Origin: Actinomycetes bacterium
Lineage (GTDB): Bacteria; Bacillota; Sulfobacillia; Sulfobacillales; JAIMBI01
Length of the DNA stretch: 64,000 nucleotides
Direction of reading: 5' to 3'
NCBI GenBank assembly: GCA_023565505.1
Contig: JAIMBI010000005.1
Coordinates: forward strand, 1 to 64,000
Below, one piece after another: positions 43,560 through 52,713 of the stretch. Below the pieces are notes generated by a model. That model was not told the origin of the DNA. It did no database searches and saw only the letters and a program-made list of their open reading frames with translations. Each line of letters begins with the position of its first letter. Position 1 is the stretch's first letter. The translations under genes and the position numbers were made by a program.

Positions 43560-44050
43560 GGCGCGCCGACGCGGTGACCATGGCCCAGCATTGCCCGACC
43601 GGCATGCCGTGGCAGAGGCCCTCGGCGCGCAACTCCCCAGACCCTGCAGGGCGATGTACGCCCGGCCCCGCACCGTCTCCAGCCCGGCAAGAGCCTCTTG
43701 TTGGCGCTCCTGCGCCGCGAGGATGCCGGCGGCATAGACGAGCAGGTGGGTGTCAGCCAGCGCGTGTATCGCAGCCCGGTTGGCCGGCGTAGGCCTCCGA
43801 AGGCTCGCATCGTGCGGCCGTGCCCTCCGCAGGCCAGCTGAGGAAGCGCGCCGTCAACGCGGCCCACGCCGCGTCCTTGGCCTCCTCTTCCTGAACCCGG
43901 CGCCCGACCGCTTCCCGCATCAGGCCGCTTCGGCCTGGTTCTCAGCCCGGGCGATTTGCTTCAAGTGGGCATTGACCTCGGCTCGAAGGTCAGTTGCTTT
44001 CCGGATCACCGGCACACCCCCATAGCTGACCTCAACAGCCGTAGACCACC
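43560..44050 (-). pseudogene. Relic of one or two unidentified small genes
   Basis: On the minus strand VEVSYGGVPVIRKATDLRAE...QAEA ends at a TGA that overlaps an ATG (TGATG) starting MREAVGRRVQEEEAKDAAWA. Homology-like text then shifts frame to ALADTHLLVYAAGILAAQER and again to LCHGMPVGQCWAMVTASARL. The first segment follows AGGGGTGGT with ACG where a start codon would be expected. This is the pattern of a decayed two-gene unit. The family is unknown. The rest of 43160-44460 shows no gene. Confidence 0.35.
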
Positions 44051-44460
44051 CCTGAGCGCCGCCGTCCCCGAGGACCCCGCCCGCCTCGACGCACGTTTCC
44101 TGGGCGCGCCGAACGAGGCCGGCGGGACGGGCATGTGACGCCCATCCGGACGGGCCGCCGCGACCGCCGGGTGCACCGGCCGCGGCCCGGGGCCGGGCCG
44201 CTCGGGGCCGCAAAAGGACCGCGGACGCGGCCAGAACCTGCGTCCCCGGGTCCGGGAGGGCCTTCCCGGACGTCCTCGTTGCGGGGACCGGTCTCGGGAA
44301 GGGGCGAAGCCGACGGTCCGGCTTCGGAGGGGGGTGACGGCGTCCGGGGACGAGACGTCTCGGTACCTGGACCAGGGTCCGGGAGGAATCGGGACGAGGC
44401 TCGCGAAGGTCGCCGGGGATCCGGGCGGAACGGGCGACAGGGTGGAAGGGGGCTCCAGGG

Positions 44461-45246
44461 ATGCGGTTCGAGGACTACCAGCGGATCCGGTTCGAGCGCG
44501 AAGAGGACATCCTGGTCATGACGCTCAACCGGCCCGAGAAGCTCAACGCGGTGGACGGGACGATGCACACAGAACTGGTCCGCGCGTTCGTCGACGCGGA
44601 GTTCGACGAGGCGTCGCGCGTCGTGGTACTCACCGGCGCGGGGCGGGGATTCTGCTCCGGGGGCGACGTGGGGGGGATGGATTCGCCGGCGGGCAGCAAC
44701 TTGGTGCGCCGCGACGCGGAGGTGCGGGACGAGGGGCGGCGGCTCATCGAGGCGATGCTCGCGGTGGAGAAGCCGCTCATCGCCATGGTCAACGGACCGG
44801 CGGTGGGGCTCGGGGCCACGCTGGCGCTGTTCTGCGACATCATCGTGGCTGCGGAGGGGGCCGTCTTCGGGGACCGGCACGTCAACGTCGGGCTGGTGGC
44901 GGGCGACGGCGGGGCGGTGATCTGGCCGCTGCTCGTGGGAATGGCCAAGGCCAAGGAGTTCCTGATGACCGGCCGCCTGGTGCCCGCCGCGGAAGCCGAG
45001 CGCATCGGCCTGGTCAACCGGGTGGTGCCGGCCGAACGCCTGCGCGCCGAGACGATGGCGCTGGCCAGGGAGTTGGCGGCGCTGCCGCCGTACGCGGTGC
45101 GGGCGACGAAGCTCGCGGTCAACCGGCAGCTCAGGCGGGCGGTCGAGGAGGTACTCGACGTCTCCTTGGCGTGGGAGCATCTCTCCATGTTGCGGGAGGA
45201 CCACCGGGAGGCCGCGCGGCGGTTCCTCGAACGCCGGCGGAGCTGA
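44461..45246 (+). CDS. Enoyl-CoA hydratase/isomerase-family protein
   Basis: A 261-residue crotonase-fold protein acting on acyl-CoA thioesters. Seen blocks are LNRPEKLNAVDGTM, the oxyanion-hole region GRGFCSGGDVGGMD, MVNGPAVGLGATLALFCDIIVAA and VFGDRHVNVGLVAGDGGAVIWP. The hydratase Glu positions appear as D or V here, so it may be an isomerase, hydrolase or a hydratase with an altered acid rather than a classic crotonase. ATG 44461 follows a GGAAGGGGG stretch. It is the only other acyl-CoA enzyme near the 25.9-kb acyl-CoA dehydrogenase homologue. It converges with the enolase-superfamily gene. Confidence 0.82.
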   Translation: MRFEDYQRIRFEREEDILVMTLNRPEKLNAVDGTMHTELVRAFVDAEFDEASRVVVLTGAGRGFCSGGDVGGMDSPAGSNLVRRDAEVRDEGRRLIEAMLAVEKPLIAMVNGPAVGLGATLALFCDIIVAAEGAVFGDRHVNVGLVAGDGGAVIWPLLVGMAKAKEFLMTGRLVPAAEAERIGLVNRVVPAERLRAETMALARELAALPPYAVRATKLAVNRQLRRAVEEVLDVSLAWEHLSMLREDHREAARRFLERRRS

Positions 45247-45256
45247 AGGCCGAGGC

Positions 45257-45292
45257 GACCGGGGCCGGCGGTGCGTGCCGCCGGCCCCGGTC
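45257..45292. terminator. Strong bidirectional hairpin
   Basis: Perfect 15-bp stem (GACCGGGGCCGGCGG and its complement) with loop TGCGTG, placed 10 bases after the hydratase stop and 5 bases before the end of the convergent enolase-superfamily gene. It is the most stable hairpin seen in the window. Confidence 0.65.
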
Positions 45293-45297
45293 CCGGG

Positions 45298-46392
45298 CTA
45301 CACCAGGCTCCGGAACCGGCGGAGCCGTGCCGGGTCGAACACGACGCCGTGGCCCGGGGCGTCGGGCACGACGAGGACGCCGTCCTCAACCCTGAGGGGG
45401 GTGTCGACGAGGCCCACGGCGGCCAGACTCGTGGTCGGCATGTGCTCCACCATGGTGATGACCGGGAAGACCGCGGCGAGGATGACGGCGATCTCCTCCC
45501 CGCAGTGGAGCGCCACCTGCGGGCCGTGAACGGGGGCGCGCGCCAGGAGGGGCAGGAGGGGGGTGATGCCGCCGACCCGGAACAGGTCCGGCTGGATGAC
45601 GCCCACGCCCGTCGCGGCCAGCACGTCCAGCCACTCCGGCTGATAGAGACTCTCGCCTCCGGCCACCGTCAGGCCGGGGACCGCCGCGACGCGCCGATAC
45701 CCGGCGAAGTCCGTCGCCGGGACCGGCTCCTCGAGGAACCGCACGCCGTGCTCCACGAGGGCGCGGCCGCGGCGCACGGCCTCGTCCGCCGAAAAGGCCT
45801 GGTTGGCATCGACCAAGATCTCCACGCCCGGTCCGGCGGCCTCCTGGGCGATGCGGATGCGCTCGAGGTCCTCGGCCAGGGTCGGTTTGCCGATCTTCAT
45901 CTTATAGCGGCCGAAGCCCGCCCGGCCGACCTGGGCGGCTTCCTCGGCCAGTTGCTCCGGCGTGAAGGTCAGGTTCACGGAACTCCAGTAGGCGGGCACC
46001 GCGGGGAGCAGGGGCCCGCCGAGCAACGCGGCCAGAGACTGCCCGGCGGCCTTGGCCTTGAGGTCCCACAGCGCCAGGTCCAGGGCCGCCGCGGCGATCC
46101 GGACCGCGCCGACCAGACCCAAGGAGTACGTGGCGACCCGCCAGGCGGACCAGATGCGCTCCGTCTGCCACGGATCCGCCCCCAGCAGGGCCGGGACCAG
46201 GACGTCCCGGGCGGCGGCGTAGACCACGGCGCCGCCCACCCCCTGCGTGTAGCTCCACCCGTAGCCGACGGCGTCGTCCGCGTGGACCACGGCGACGAGA
46301 TAATGATAGGCGTCGAACCGGCGCTGGCTGTTGCCGAGCGGAGTCGTCGGCGGGACTTCCAGGGCGTAGAGATCCACGTGTTCGACGGTCAT
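45298..46392 (-). CDS. Mandelate racemase/muconate lactonizing enzyme-family protein
   Basis: A 364-residue enolase-superfamily enzyme that abstracts an alpha-proton from a carboxylate, using Mg2+. The N-terminal capping domain precedes a barrel. KxK is YKMKIG (catalytic Lys), and the metal ligands are in LVDANQAF (Asp), FLEEPV (Glu) and AGGESLY (Glu). The late HCG in ALHCGEEI supplies the His of the mandelate racemase subgroup. Reaction and substrate (racemase, sugar-acid dehydratase or cycloisomerase) cannot be assigned. ATG 46392 follows AAGGGGA. Confidence 0.85.
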   Translation of the reverse strand: MTVEHVDLYALEVPPTTPLGNSQRRFDAYHYLVAVVHADDAVGYGWSYTQGVGGAVVYAAARDVLVPALLGADPWQTERIWSAWRVATYSLGLVGAVRIAAAALDLALWDLKAKAAGQSLAALLGGPLLPAVPAYWSSVNLTFTPEQLAEEAAQVGRAGFGRYKMKIGKPTLAEDLERIRIAQEAAGPGVEILVDANQAFSADEAVRRGRALVEHGVRFLEEPVPATDFAGYRRVAAVPGLTVAGGESLYQPEWLDVLAATGVGVIQPDLFRVGGITPLLPLLARAPVHGPQVALHCGEEIAVILAAVFPVITMVEHMPTTSLAAVGLVDTPLRVEDGVLVVPDAPGHGVVFDPARLRRFRSLV

Positions 46393-46541
46393 GGGCCGGC
46401 ATCCCCTTTCGTGCGGAACTCCCTGGGGACGTTCGCGCCGTCGGGCGGGCTTCCTCCCGGCACGGCGGGTCCGGCGGGCGCCCGGGCGCGCCCGGGCGGC
46501 GCGTGATAAGCTCTAGGCGAGGAGGGAGCGCCACGTCGCGG

Positions 46542-47402
46542 GTGATCATCATCACCGGACAGTCCGGTGCCGGCCGCACGTTGGCCCTCCGGGCGTTCGA
46601 GGACCTGGGCTACTTCTGCGTCGACAACCTGCCGCCGGCCCTGCTGCCGACGTTTTTGGATCTCGTCCGCAAGGACGAGCGCATCGCCGGCACCGCCGTG
46701 GTCATCGACGTCCGGGGCGGGGCGTTCTTCCAGGACCTCGACCAGGCCCTGGAACGGCTCCGCGCGACGGGCCAGCCCTTCGCGGTGGTCTTCCTCGCGG
46801 CCGACGAGGACGTGCTCATCCGGCGTTACAAGGCGTCGCGGCGCGCCCATCCGCTGGAGCCGGCGTACTCCCTGCTCGACGCCATCCGCCACGAGCGCAC
46901 GGTCCTCGAGCGGCTGCGCGGGCAGGCGGACCTGGTCATCGACACCTCGCGGCTCACGCCCCAGGCGCTGCGCGAGCGGATCGCCCGCCGCTTCGCCCTC
47001 CGGAGTCCGGCCTGGCCTTTCCAGGTCCGGTTCGTGTCGTTCGGCTACAAGCACGGCCTGCCGCCCGACGCGGACCTGGTCCTCGACGTGCGCTTCCTGC
47101 CGAACCCCCACTACGTCGAGCACCTGCGTCCGCTGACCGGCCACGACCCCGAAGTCGCCGCCTACGTCATGCGGGCGCCGGACAGCGTGGCGACGCTCCA
47201 CGAGCTGGAACGCCTCCTGGACTTCCTGCTGCCCCGCTACCAGGCCGAGGGGAAGGCCGGCCTCACGGTGGCCATCGGGTGCACCGGCGGCCGCCACCGC
47301 TCCGTGGTGTTCGCCGAGCGCTTGGCGGAGCACGTGCGCCGGCGCGGCTACGCGGCGGAGGTCGAGCACCGCGACGTGGGCCGGGAGGAGGCGACGCCGT
47401 AG
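46542..47402 (+). CDS. rapZ: RapZ/YvcJ-family nucleotide-binding protein
   Basis: P-loop protein with a C-terminal RapZ domain. In E. coli it senses GlcN6P and adapts an sRNA; in Bacillota its role is less defined. Walker A reads GQSGAGRT, with Arg instead of the usual Lys, a change also seen in actinobacterial homologues. LEDLGYFCVDNLPP-like FEDLGYFCVDNLPPALLP follows. The C-terminal AIGCTGGRHRSVVFAERLAEH is diagnostic. GTG 46542 gives a 286-residue product. An ACG nine bases upstream sits where GGAGGGAG would place a start. First gene of rapZ-yvcK-whiA, overlapping the next by one base. Confidence 0.92.
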   Translation: MIIITGQSGAGRTLALRAFEDLGYFCVDNLPPALLPTFLDLVRKDERIAGTAVVIDVRGGAFFQDLDQALERLRATGQPFAVVFLAADEDVLIRRYKASRRAHPLEPAYSLLDAIRHERTVLERLRGQADLVIDTSRLTPQALRERIARRFALRSPAWPFQVRFVSFGYKHGLPPDADLVLDVRFLPNPHYVEHLRPLTGHDPEVAAYVMRAPDSVATLHELERLLDFLLPRYQAEGKAGLTVAIGCTGGRHRSVVFAERLAEHVRRRGYAAEVEHRDVGREEATP

Positions 47403-48733
47403 TGTGGCGGTGGCTGCTCCCGGGTCTCGGCATCAAGCGCTACGTGGCGCTGGTGGGCCTCGGGCTGGGCCTGCTCGGCTTCGGGGTCGGGGTGGGGGTG
47501 GTGGCGCCCCACTTCGGGGATCCGAGCCGGGCGGCGCGGATCAACCTGGTGGTGGGCACCTGGGCCGTCGGTCTCGTCGCGGTGGGTGCCGGCGGGTGGC
47601 TGGGCATCCGGACGCTGGCCCGGGCCCTGAACCTCCCCGAGCCGGTGCTGGCCGAGCTGTTCGCGAGCCGTCAGCGCGCCGCCCGAGGACCGCGGGTGGT
47701 CGCGCTGGGCGGCGGCACGGGGCTGCCCGCCCTGCTGCGGGGGCTCAAGGCCTACACCAGCAACATCACGGCCATCGTCACCGTGGCGGACGACGGCGGC
47801 AGCTCGGGACGGCTCCGGGGCGCGCTGGGCATGCTGCCCCCGGGGGACATCCGCAACTGCCTGGTGGCGCTGGCGGATACCGAGCCGCTGATGCGCGACC
47901 TGTTCCAGTACCGGTTCCGTCAGGGCGAGCTGGCCGGCCACAGCTTCGGCAACCTCTTCCTCGCCGCCATGGAGCAGACCACGGGGGACTTCGTCACGGC
48001 GCTCAAGGAGTCGTCGCGGGTGCTGGCGGTGCGGGGGGCGGTCCTGCCGGCGACCCTCGACCGGGTGGAACTGGTGGCGGAACTCGAGGACGGCCGGCTT
48101 CTGCGGGGCGAGAGTCAGATCGGGCGGAGCCCGGCCCGCATCCGGCGGGTGTGGCTCGAACCCAGCGACGCGACGCCGCTGGTGGAGGCGCTCCGGGCCA
48201 TCGAGGCGGCCGACCTGGTGGTCATCGGGCCGGGAAGCCTCTACACCTCCGTCATCCCGAACCTGCTCATCGCGCCCATCGCCGAGGCGGTCCGGCGCAC
48301 CCGGGCGCTGCGCTGCTACGTGGCCAACGCCATGACCCAGCCGGGGGAGACGGCGGGCTACACGGCCTGGGATCACCTGCAGGCCATCGAGGAGCACGCC
48401 GGGCCCCGGCTCGTCGACGTGATGCTGGTCAACGGCGAGGCGGTCCCTGCGGACGTGCTCGAGCGCTACCGGGCGGAGGGCGCCGACGCGGTGGTGCCGG
48501 GGGCGCGCGGCCGGCCGGGGGTGGAGATGGTCGTGGCGCCGCTCCTGGCCATCGAGCACGGCGTGGTGCGGCACGATCCCGACAAGCTCGCGCGCGCCAT
48601 CCTCCGCCTGCTGCTCCGGTTCCGGCCGGACTGGGCGCGGGGGCGGCCGTGGGAGAGCCTGTGGCTGGAGCAGCGGCTCCGGGCGGATCGGGGGGACAAG
48701 GCGCGTGCGATGGTCCCATACGCGCGAAGTTAA
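47402..48733 (+). CDS. yvcK: YvcK-type gluconeogenesis factor (CofD-like fold)
   Basis: A 443-residue protein needed in B. subtilis for growth on gluconeogenic carbon sources and for cell-wall homeostasis; it binds UDP-sugars. Two N-terminal hydrophobic helices (about residues 12-35 and 43-65) are an added membrane anchor seen in some homologues. The core begins at VVALGGGTGLPALLRGLK, with VTVADDGGSSGRLR, LPPGDIRNCLVALA and GHSFGNLFLAAM. The GTG start shares one base with the rapZ stop (TAGTG). It overlaps whiA by 29 bases. Confidence 0.93.
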   Translation: MWRWLLPGLGIKRYVALVGLGLGLLGFGVGVGVVAPHFGDPSRAARINLVVGTWAVGLVAVGAGGWLGIRTLARALNLPEPVLAELFASRQRAARGPRVVALGGGTGLPALLRGLKAYTSNITAIVTVADDGGSSGRLRGALGMLPPGDIRNCLVALADTEPLMRDLFQYRFRQGELAGHSFGNLFLAAMEQTTGDFVTALKESSRVLAVRGAVLPATLDRVELVAELEDGRLLRGESQIGRSPARIRRVWLEPSDATPLVEALRAIEAADLVVIGPGSLYTSVIPNLLIAPIAEAVRRTRALRCYVANAMTQPGETAGYTAWDHLQAIEEHAGPRLVDVMLVNGEAVPADVLERYRAEGADAVVPGARGRPGVEMVVAPLLAIEHGVVRHDPDKLARAILRLLLRFRPDWARGRPWESLWLEQRLRADRGDKARAMVPYARS

Positions 48734-49568
48734 GACGGAGCTGTGCCGGATCGCCTGGAAGAAGCCCGAGGAGGCCCGGGCGGAGCTGGCCGGCATGTGG
48801 CTCGTGGCTGGCCGGGCCGGCCGCCTGACGCTGGGGTCCGCGCTCGTGGCCCGGCGGGCCTACGGGGCGGCCAAGGCGGCGGGTCTGGCCGGGGTCCAGA
48901 CGCTGGCGGCCGGACGGCGGGGTGCAGTGACGGTGATCCTGCCCGGCGCGGAGACGCTGTTCGGGCGTCGGCTGGGGTCGCCGCGGCTGGTGCTCCGGGG
49001 GGCGTTTCTGGCCCGCGGCTACGTGGCGGCACCGGAACGCTCGTACCACCTCGAGATCGGGGTGCCGGACGCCCCGACGGCGGCCAAGCTCAGGGCGCTG
49101 GCGGGCCGGCTGGCGCTGGGGGCGCTGGTCGTCGCCGGCCGGCACGGCATCCGGCTGCAGATCCGGGACCAGGAGCAGGTGGCGCGGTTCCTGGCCGCGG
49201 TGGGGGCCCACCAGGCGCACTTGGCCCTCGAGAGCTGGCTTGTCGTCAAGTCCATGAAGAACCACGTGAACCGGTGGGTGAACGGCGAGACGGCCAACCT
49301 GCGCCGGGCGGCGGAAAGCGGCGTGCGCCAAGCCGACTGGCTCCGGGCGGTGCGGGAGACGCCGCGCTGGGCCGAGCTGCCGCCGGCCCTCCGGGAGGTG
49401 GCGGAGCTCCGGCTGGCGCACCCCGAGTGGAGCCTGGCCGAGTTGGGCCGCGCGTTGTCACCGCCGGTGGGCAAGTCGGGAGTGGCCCATCGGTGGCGGC
49501 GGCTCCGGCGGTGGGCGGAGGGCGGTCCGAACCCTGACGACGGCGCGCCCACGGGAAAAGGAGTATAA
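48705..49568 (+). CDS. whiA: WhiA sporulation/division regulator
   Basis: DNA-binding regulator of cell division and sporulation in Gram-positive bacteria, 287 residues. The N-terminal LAGLIDADG-like domain lacks the catalytic acids, as in all WhiA. The start is SHTREVKTELCRI and the middle has SYHLEIGVPD. The C-terminal HTH domain has RWVNGETANLRRAA, the LPPALREVAELRLAHPEWSLAELGRALSPPVGKSGVAHRWRRL block being its signature. GTG 48705 lies inside yvcK. It ends the block, and the nuo leader starts right after it. Confidence 0.93.
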   Translation: MRWSHTREVKTELCRIAWKKPEEARAELAGMWLVAGRAGRLTLGSALVARRAYGAAKAAGLAGVQTLAAGRRGAVTVILPGAETLFGRRLGSPRLVLRGAFLARGYVAAPERSYHLEIGVPDAPTAAKLRALAGRLALGALVVAGRHGIRLQIRDQEQVARFLAAVGAHQAHLALESWLVVKSMKNHVNRWVNGETANLRRAAESGVRQADWLRAVRETPRWAELPPALREVAELRLAHPEWSLAELGRALSPPVGKSGVAHRWRRLRRWAEGGPNPDDGAPTGKGV

Positions 49569-49569
49569 T
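49564..49569 (+). promoter_or_regulatory. Candidate -10 box (TATAAT) for the nuo operon
   Basis: Perfect TATAAT, overlapping the end of whiA and 80 bases before nuoA. There is no good -35 match at 17 bases. A start near 49576 would put the inverted repeat at 49591-49609 in the leader. Confidence 0.45.
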
Positions 49570-49590
49570 CCTAGTATGTGAACAGAGGAA

Positions 49591-49609
49591 CAAGACCGGA
49601 TAGGTCTTG
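49591..49609 (+). repeat. Inverted repeat in the nuo leader
   Basis: CAAGACC, GGATA, GGTCTTG: a perfect 7-5-7 inverted repeat 15 bases downstream of the predicted start and 40 bases before nuoA. It may be a repressor site or a leader RNA hairpin controlling the respiratory operon. Confidence 0.45.
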
Positions 49610-49648
49610 ACCGTCGGTGCACCTTAAAGAGACAGGGGGTGGCGGTGC

Positions 49649-49989
49649 GTGTCCGACTACGCCGCCATTTTGGTGTACTTGGTGGTCGCGGCGCTCGTCG
49701 CCCTCGCCATGTCGTACGGCTCCCAGCTCGAAGGCCCCCGGGCGCCCGGGGGGTTGAAGCGGGTCGCCTACGAGTCGGGGATCGTGCCCGAGCAACCGGT
49801 CCAGCACTTTTCCGTCCGGTTCTACCGGGTGGCCATGTTCTTCCTGGTGTTCGACGTCAGCGTGATGGCGCTCTATCCGTGGGCGACCACCATGCGGGCG
49901 GTCCACGTCGAGGGGTTCGTCAAGGCGCTCGGCTTCTTCGCGGTCCTGGTCGTGGCGTTCGCGTACGTCTGGCGGAAAGGGGGATTCCG

Positions 49990-49999
<10 letters not shown>
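49649..49999 (+). CDS. nuoA: NADH-quinone oxidoreductase subunit A
   Basis: Three-helix membrane subunit of complex I, 116 residues. It has the family's [11 protein letters not shown]...[11 protein letters not shown] loop and [22 protein letters not shown] with the conserved acidic helix. The GTG start follows AGGGGGTGG. It heads the 14-gene nuo operon and overlaps nuoB by 10 bases. Confidence 0.95.
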
Positions 50000-50546
<547 letters not shown>

Positions 50547-50550
<4 letters not shown>

Positions 50551-51005
50551 TCACGGAGGCGCCGATCCTCTCGGACCTTCAGGCCCGCTTCCCGGGCAGT
50601 CTCGAGGTGATCCCGGCGGTCGACCAGCCCACCGTGCGGGCGCCGAAAGAAATTCTGCTAGCCCTGTTCGAGTTTTTGAAACATGAGCAGGGCTTCAGTT
50701 TGTTGTTGGATGTCTGTGGCGTGGACTGGTACCCCGCGCGCCCCCGGTTCGAGGTGGTCTACCACCTGTTCGACCCCGTCCGCGTGCGTCGGCTGCGGGT
50801 CAAGACCTGGGTGCACCTGAACGAGGAGGTCCCGAGCGCCACCGCGGTGTGGCCGGGGGCCAACTGGCCCGAACGGGAGGCCTACGACATGTTCGGGATC
50901 CGGTTCGCCAACCATCCGAACCTCAAGCGGATCTACATGCCCGACGACTGGGAGGGCCACCCGCTGCGCAAGGACTACCCCGTGGCCGGCCCGCGGGTGG
51001 ACTAG
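50547..51005 (+). CDS. nuoC: NADH-quinone oxidoreductase subunit C
   Basis: 30-kDa-type connecting subunit, 152 residues, with the signature [19 protein letters not shown] and [24 protein letters not shown] short run of codons at about 50640-50720 is unusually AT-rich for this genome. It overlaps nuoB by four bases. Confidence 0.95.
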
Positions 51006-51016
51006 GGGGGAGAGCC

Positions 51017-52225
51017 ATGGCGGAGGCGTCGACGGAAGAACTCCGGTCGGAGCTGTCCCGGGAGACGATGACCATCAACCTCGGGCCCCAGCACCCGAGC
51101 ACCCACGGGGTGCTGCGGGTGGTGCTGGAGCTCGACGGGGAGAAGGTCGTCAACGCCGAGCCGGTCATCGGCTACTTGCACACGGGCTTCGAGAAGACGG
51201 CCGAGACCCACACCTACCAGCAGGCCAACACGCTGACGGACCGGATGGACTACCTCTCCCCGCTCACGAACAACCTCGCTTACGTGCTGGCGGTGGAGAA
51301 GCTCATGGGCATTGAGGTGCCCAAGCGGGCGCAGTACATCCGGGTGCTGTTCGCCGAACTGTCACGGCTGGGCAGCCACCTGGTGTGGCTCGGGACGTCG
51401 GTGATGGACCTCGGGGCCATGAGCCCGTTCTTCTACACCTTCCGGGAGCGGGAGGTCATCCTGGACATCATCGAGGCCACGGCCGGCGTCCGGATGAACC
51501 CGAGCTACTTCCGCATCGGGGGCGTGGCCTACGACCTGCCCGACGGATTCCACGAGAAGGTCCAGCGCTTCCTGGACGACTGGCCGCGGTGGATGAAGAC
51601 CTATCGGGCCCTCATCGAGGACAACCCGCTCATCAACGACCGGCTGAAGGGCGTGGCGGTGCTCACCCAGGAGCAGGCGCTGGCGCTGTCGGTCACGGGA
51701 CCGTGCCTGCGGGCCACGGGGATCCCCCTCGACCTCCGCAAGGTCCAGCCCTACTGCTTCTACGACGAGTTCGAGTTCGACGTGCCGGTGCGGTACAACG
51801 GGGACGCGTACGACCGCTTCTGGGTCCGGGTGGAGGAGATGGACCAGAGCGTCCGCATCATCCGCCAGGTGTTGCCGAAGATTGAGCCGAAGGGACCGTA
51901 CATGACGTCGGACCGGAAGGTGGCGCTGCCGCCCCGCGACGAGATCTACGGCAACATGGAGGCCCTCATCCATCAGTTCAAGCTGGTCACCCAGGGTTTC
52001 CCGGTGCCGAAGGGCGAGGTCTACCAGGCGGTGGAGGGCCCCAAGGGCGAGATGGGCTTCTACATCGTGTCCGACGGGGGATCCAAGCCGTACCGCTGGC
52101 GGGCCCGGACGCCGTCCTTCTACAACCTGCAGTCGCTGCCGACGATGGCCCGGGGCGGACTGGTGGCGGACGTCATCGTCGCCATCGGCAGCATCGACAT
52201 CGTGTTGGGGGATGTCGACAAATGA
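51017..52225 (+). CDS. nuoD: NADH-quinone oxidoreductase subunit D
   Basis: 49-kDa-type subunit, 402 residues, which with NuoB forms the quinone-binding cavity. It has GPQHPSTHGVLR near the N-terminus (quinone-site His), GYLHTGFEKTAE, LSRLGSHLVWLG, and the C-terminal GEMGFYIVSDGGSKPYRWRARTPSF. ATG 51017 follows GGGGGGAGAG. The next gene overlaps it by ATGA. Confidence 0.96.
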   Translation: MAEASTEELRSELSRETMTINLGPQHPSTHGVLRVVLELDGEKVVNAEPVIGYLHTGFEKTAETHTYQQANTLTDRMDYLSPLTNNLAYVLAVEKLMGIEVPKRAQYIRVLFAELSRLGSHLVWLGTSVMDLGAMSPFFYTFREREVILDIIEATAGVRMNPSYFRIGGVAYDLPDGFHEKVQRFLDDWPRWMKTYRALIEDNPLINDRLKGVAVLTQEQALALSVTGPCLRATGIPLDLRKVQPYCFYDEFEFDVPVRYNGDAYDRFWVRVEEMDQSVRIIRQVLPKIEPKGPYMTSDRKVALPPRDEIYGNMEALIHQFKLVTQGFPVPKGEVYQAVEGPKGEMGFYIVSDGGSKPYRWRARTPSFYNLQSLPTMARGGLVADVIVAIGSIDIVLGDVDK

Positions 52226-52713
52226 CGACGGGCATCAAACCGGAATGGACACGCTGGGCCGAGGAGGCCAAGGCGGAGTTCCCCGCGGCCCAGTCGGCGC
52301 TGCTGCCGTTCCTGCACCGCGTGCAGGCGGCGGAAGGGTGGCTCTCGCCCGAGGCGCGCCAGGCGGCGGCGGATCTCCTGGGCCTGTCGCGGCAGTACGT
52401 CGAGTCGGTGGTGTCGTTCTACGCCCTGCTCCGGACCGAGCCGGTGGGCCAGCGCGTCATCCACGTGTGCACCAGCCTGTCCTGTGCCCTCGCGGGCGCG
52501 GACGAACTCATCGCCAACCTGGAGCGGAAGCTCGGCATCGCCGTGGGCCAGACGACGCCGGACGGCCGGTACACGCTGCTGGAGGCCGAGTGCCTGGCGG
52601 CGTGCTCCCTGGCGCCGGCCTGCCAGGTGAACCTCCGGTACGTGGGGCCGGTGCCCCCCGAGGAGGCCGACCGGCTGCTCCAGGAGGAGGTCGACATCCG
52701 TGAAGACACTTGA
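52222..52713 (+). CDS. nuoE: NADH-quinone oxidoreductase subunit E
   Basis: 24-kDa-type [2Fe-2S] subunit, 163 residues, thioredoxin-like fold. Cluster N1a ligands are CTSLSC and CLAACSLAPAC. SPEARQAAADLLGL and VVSFYALLRTEPVG are typical. It overlaps nuoD by four bases and nuoF by 14 bases. Confidence 0.94.
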   Translation: MTTGIKPEWTRWAEEAKAEFPAAQSALLPFLHRVQAAEGWLSPEARQAAADLLGLSRQYVESVVSFYALLRTEPVGQRVIHVCTSLSCALAGADELIANLERKLGIAVGQTTPDGRYTLLEAECLAACSLAPACQVNLRYVGPVPPEEADRLLQEEVDIREDT

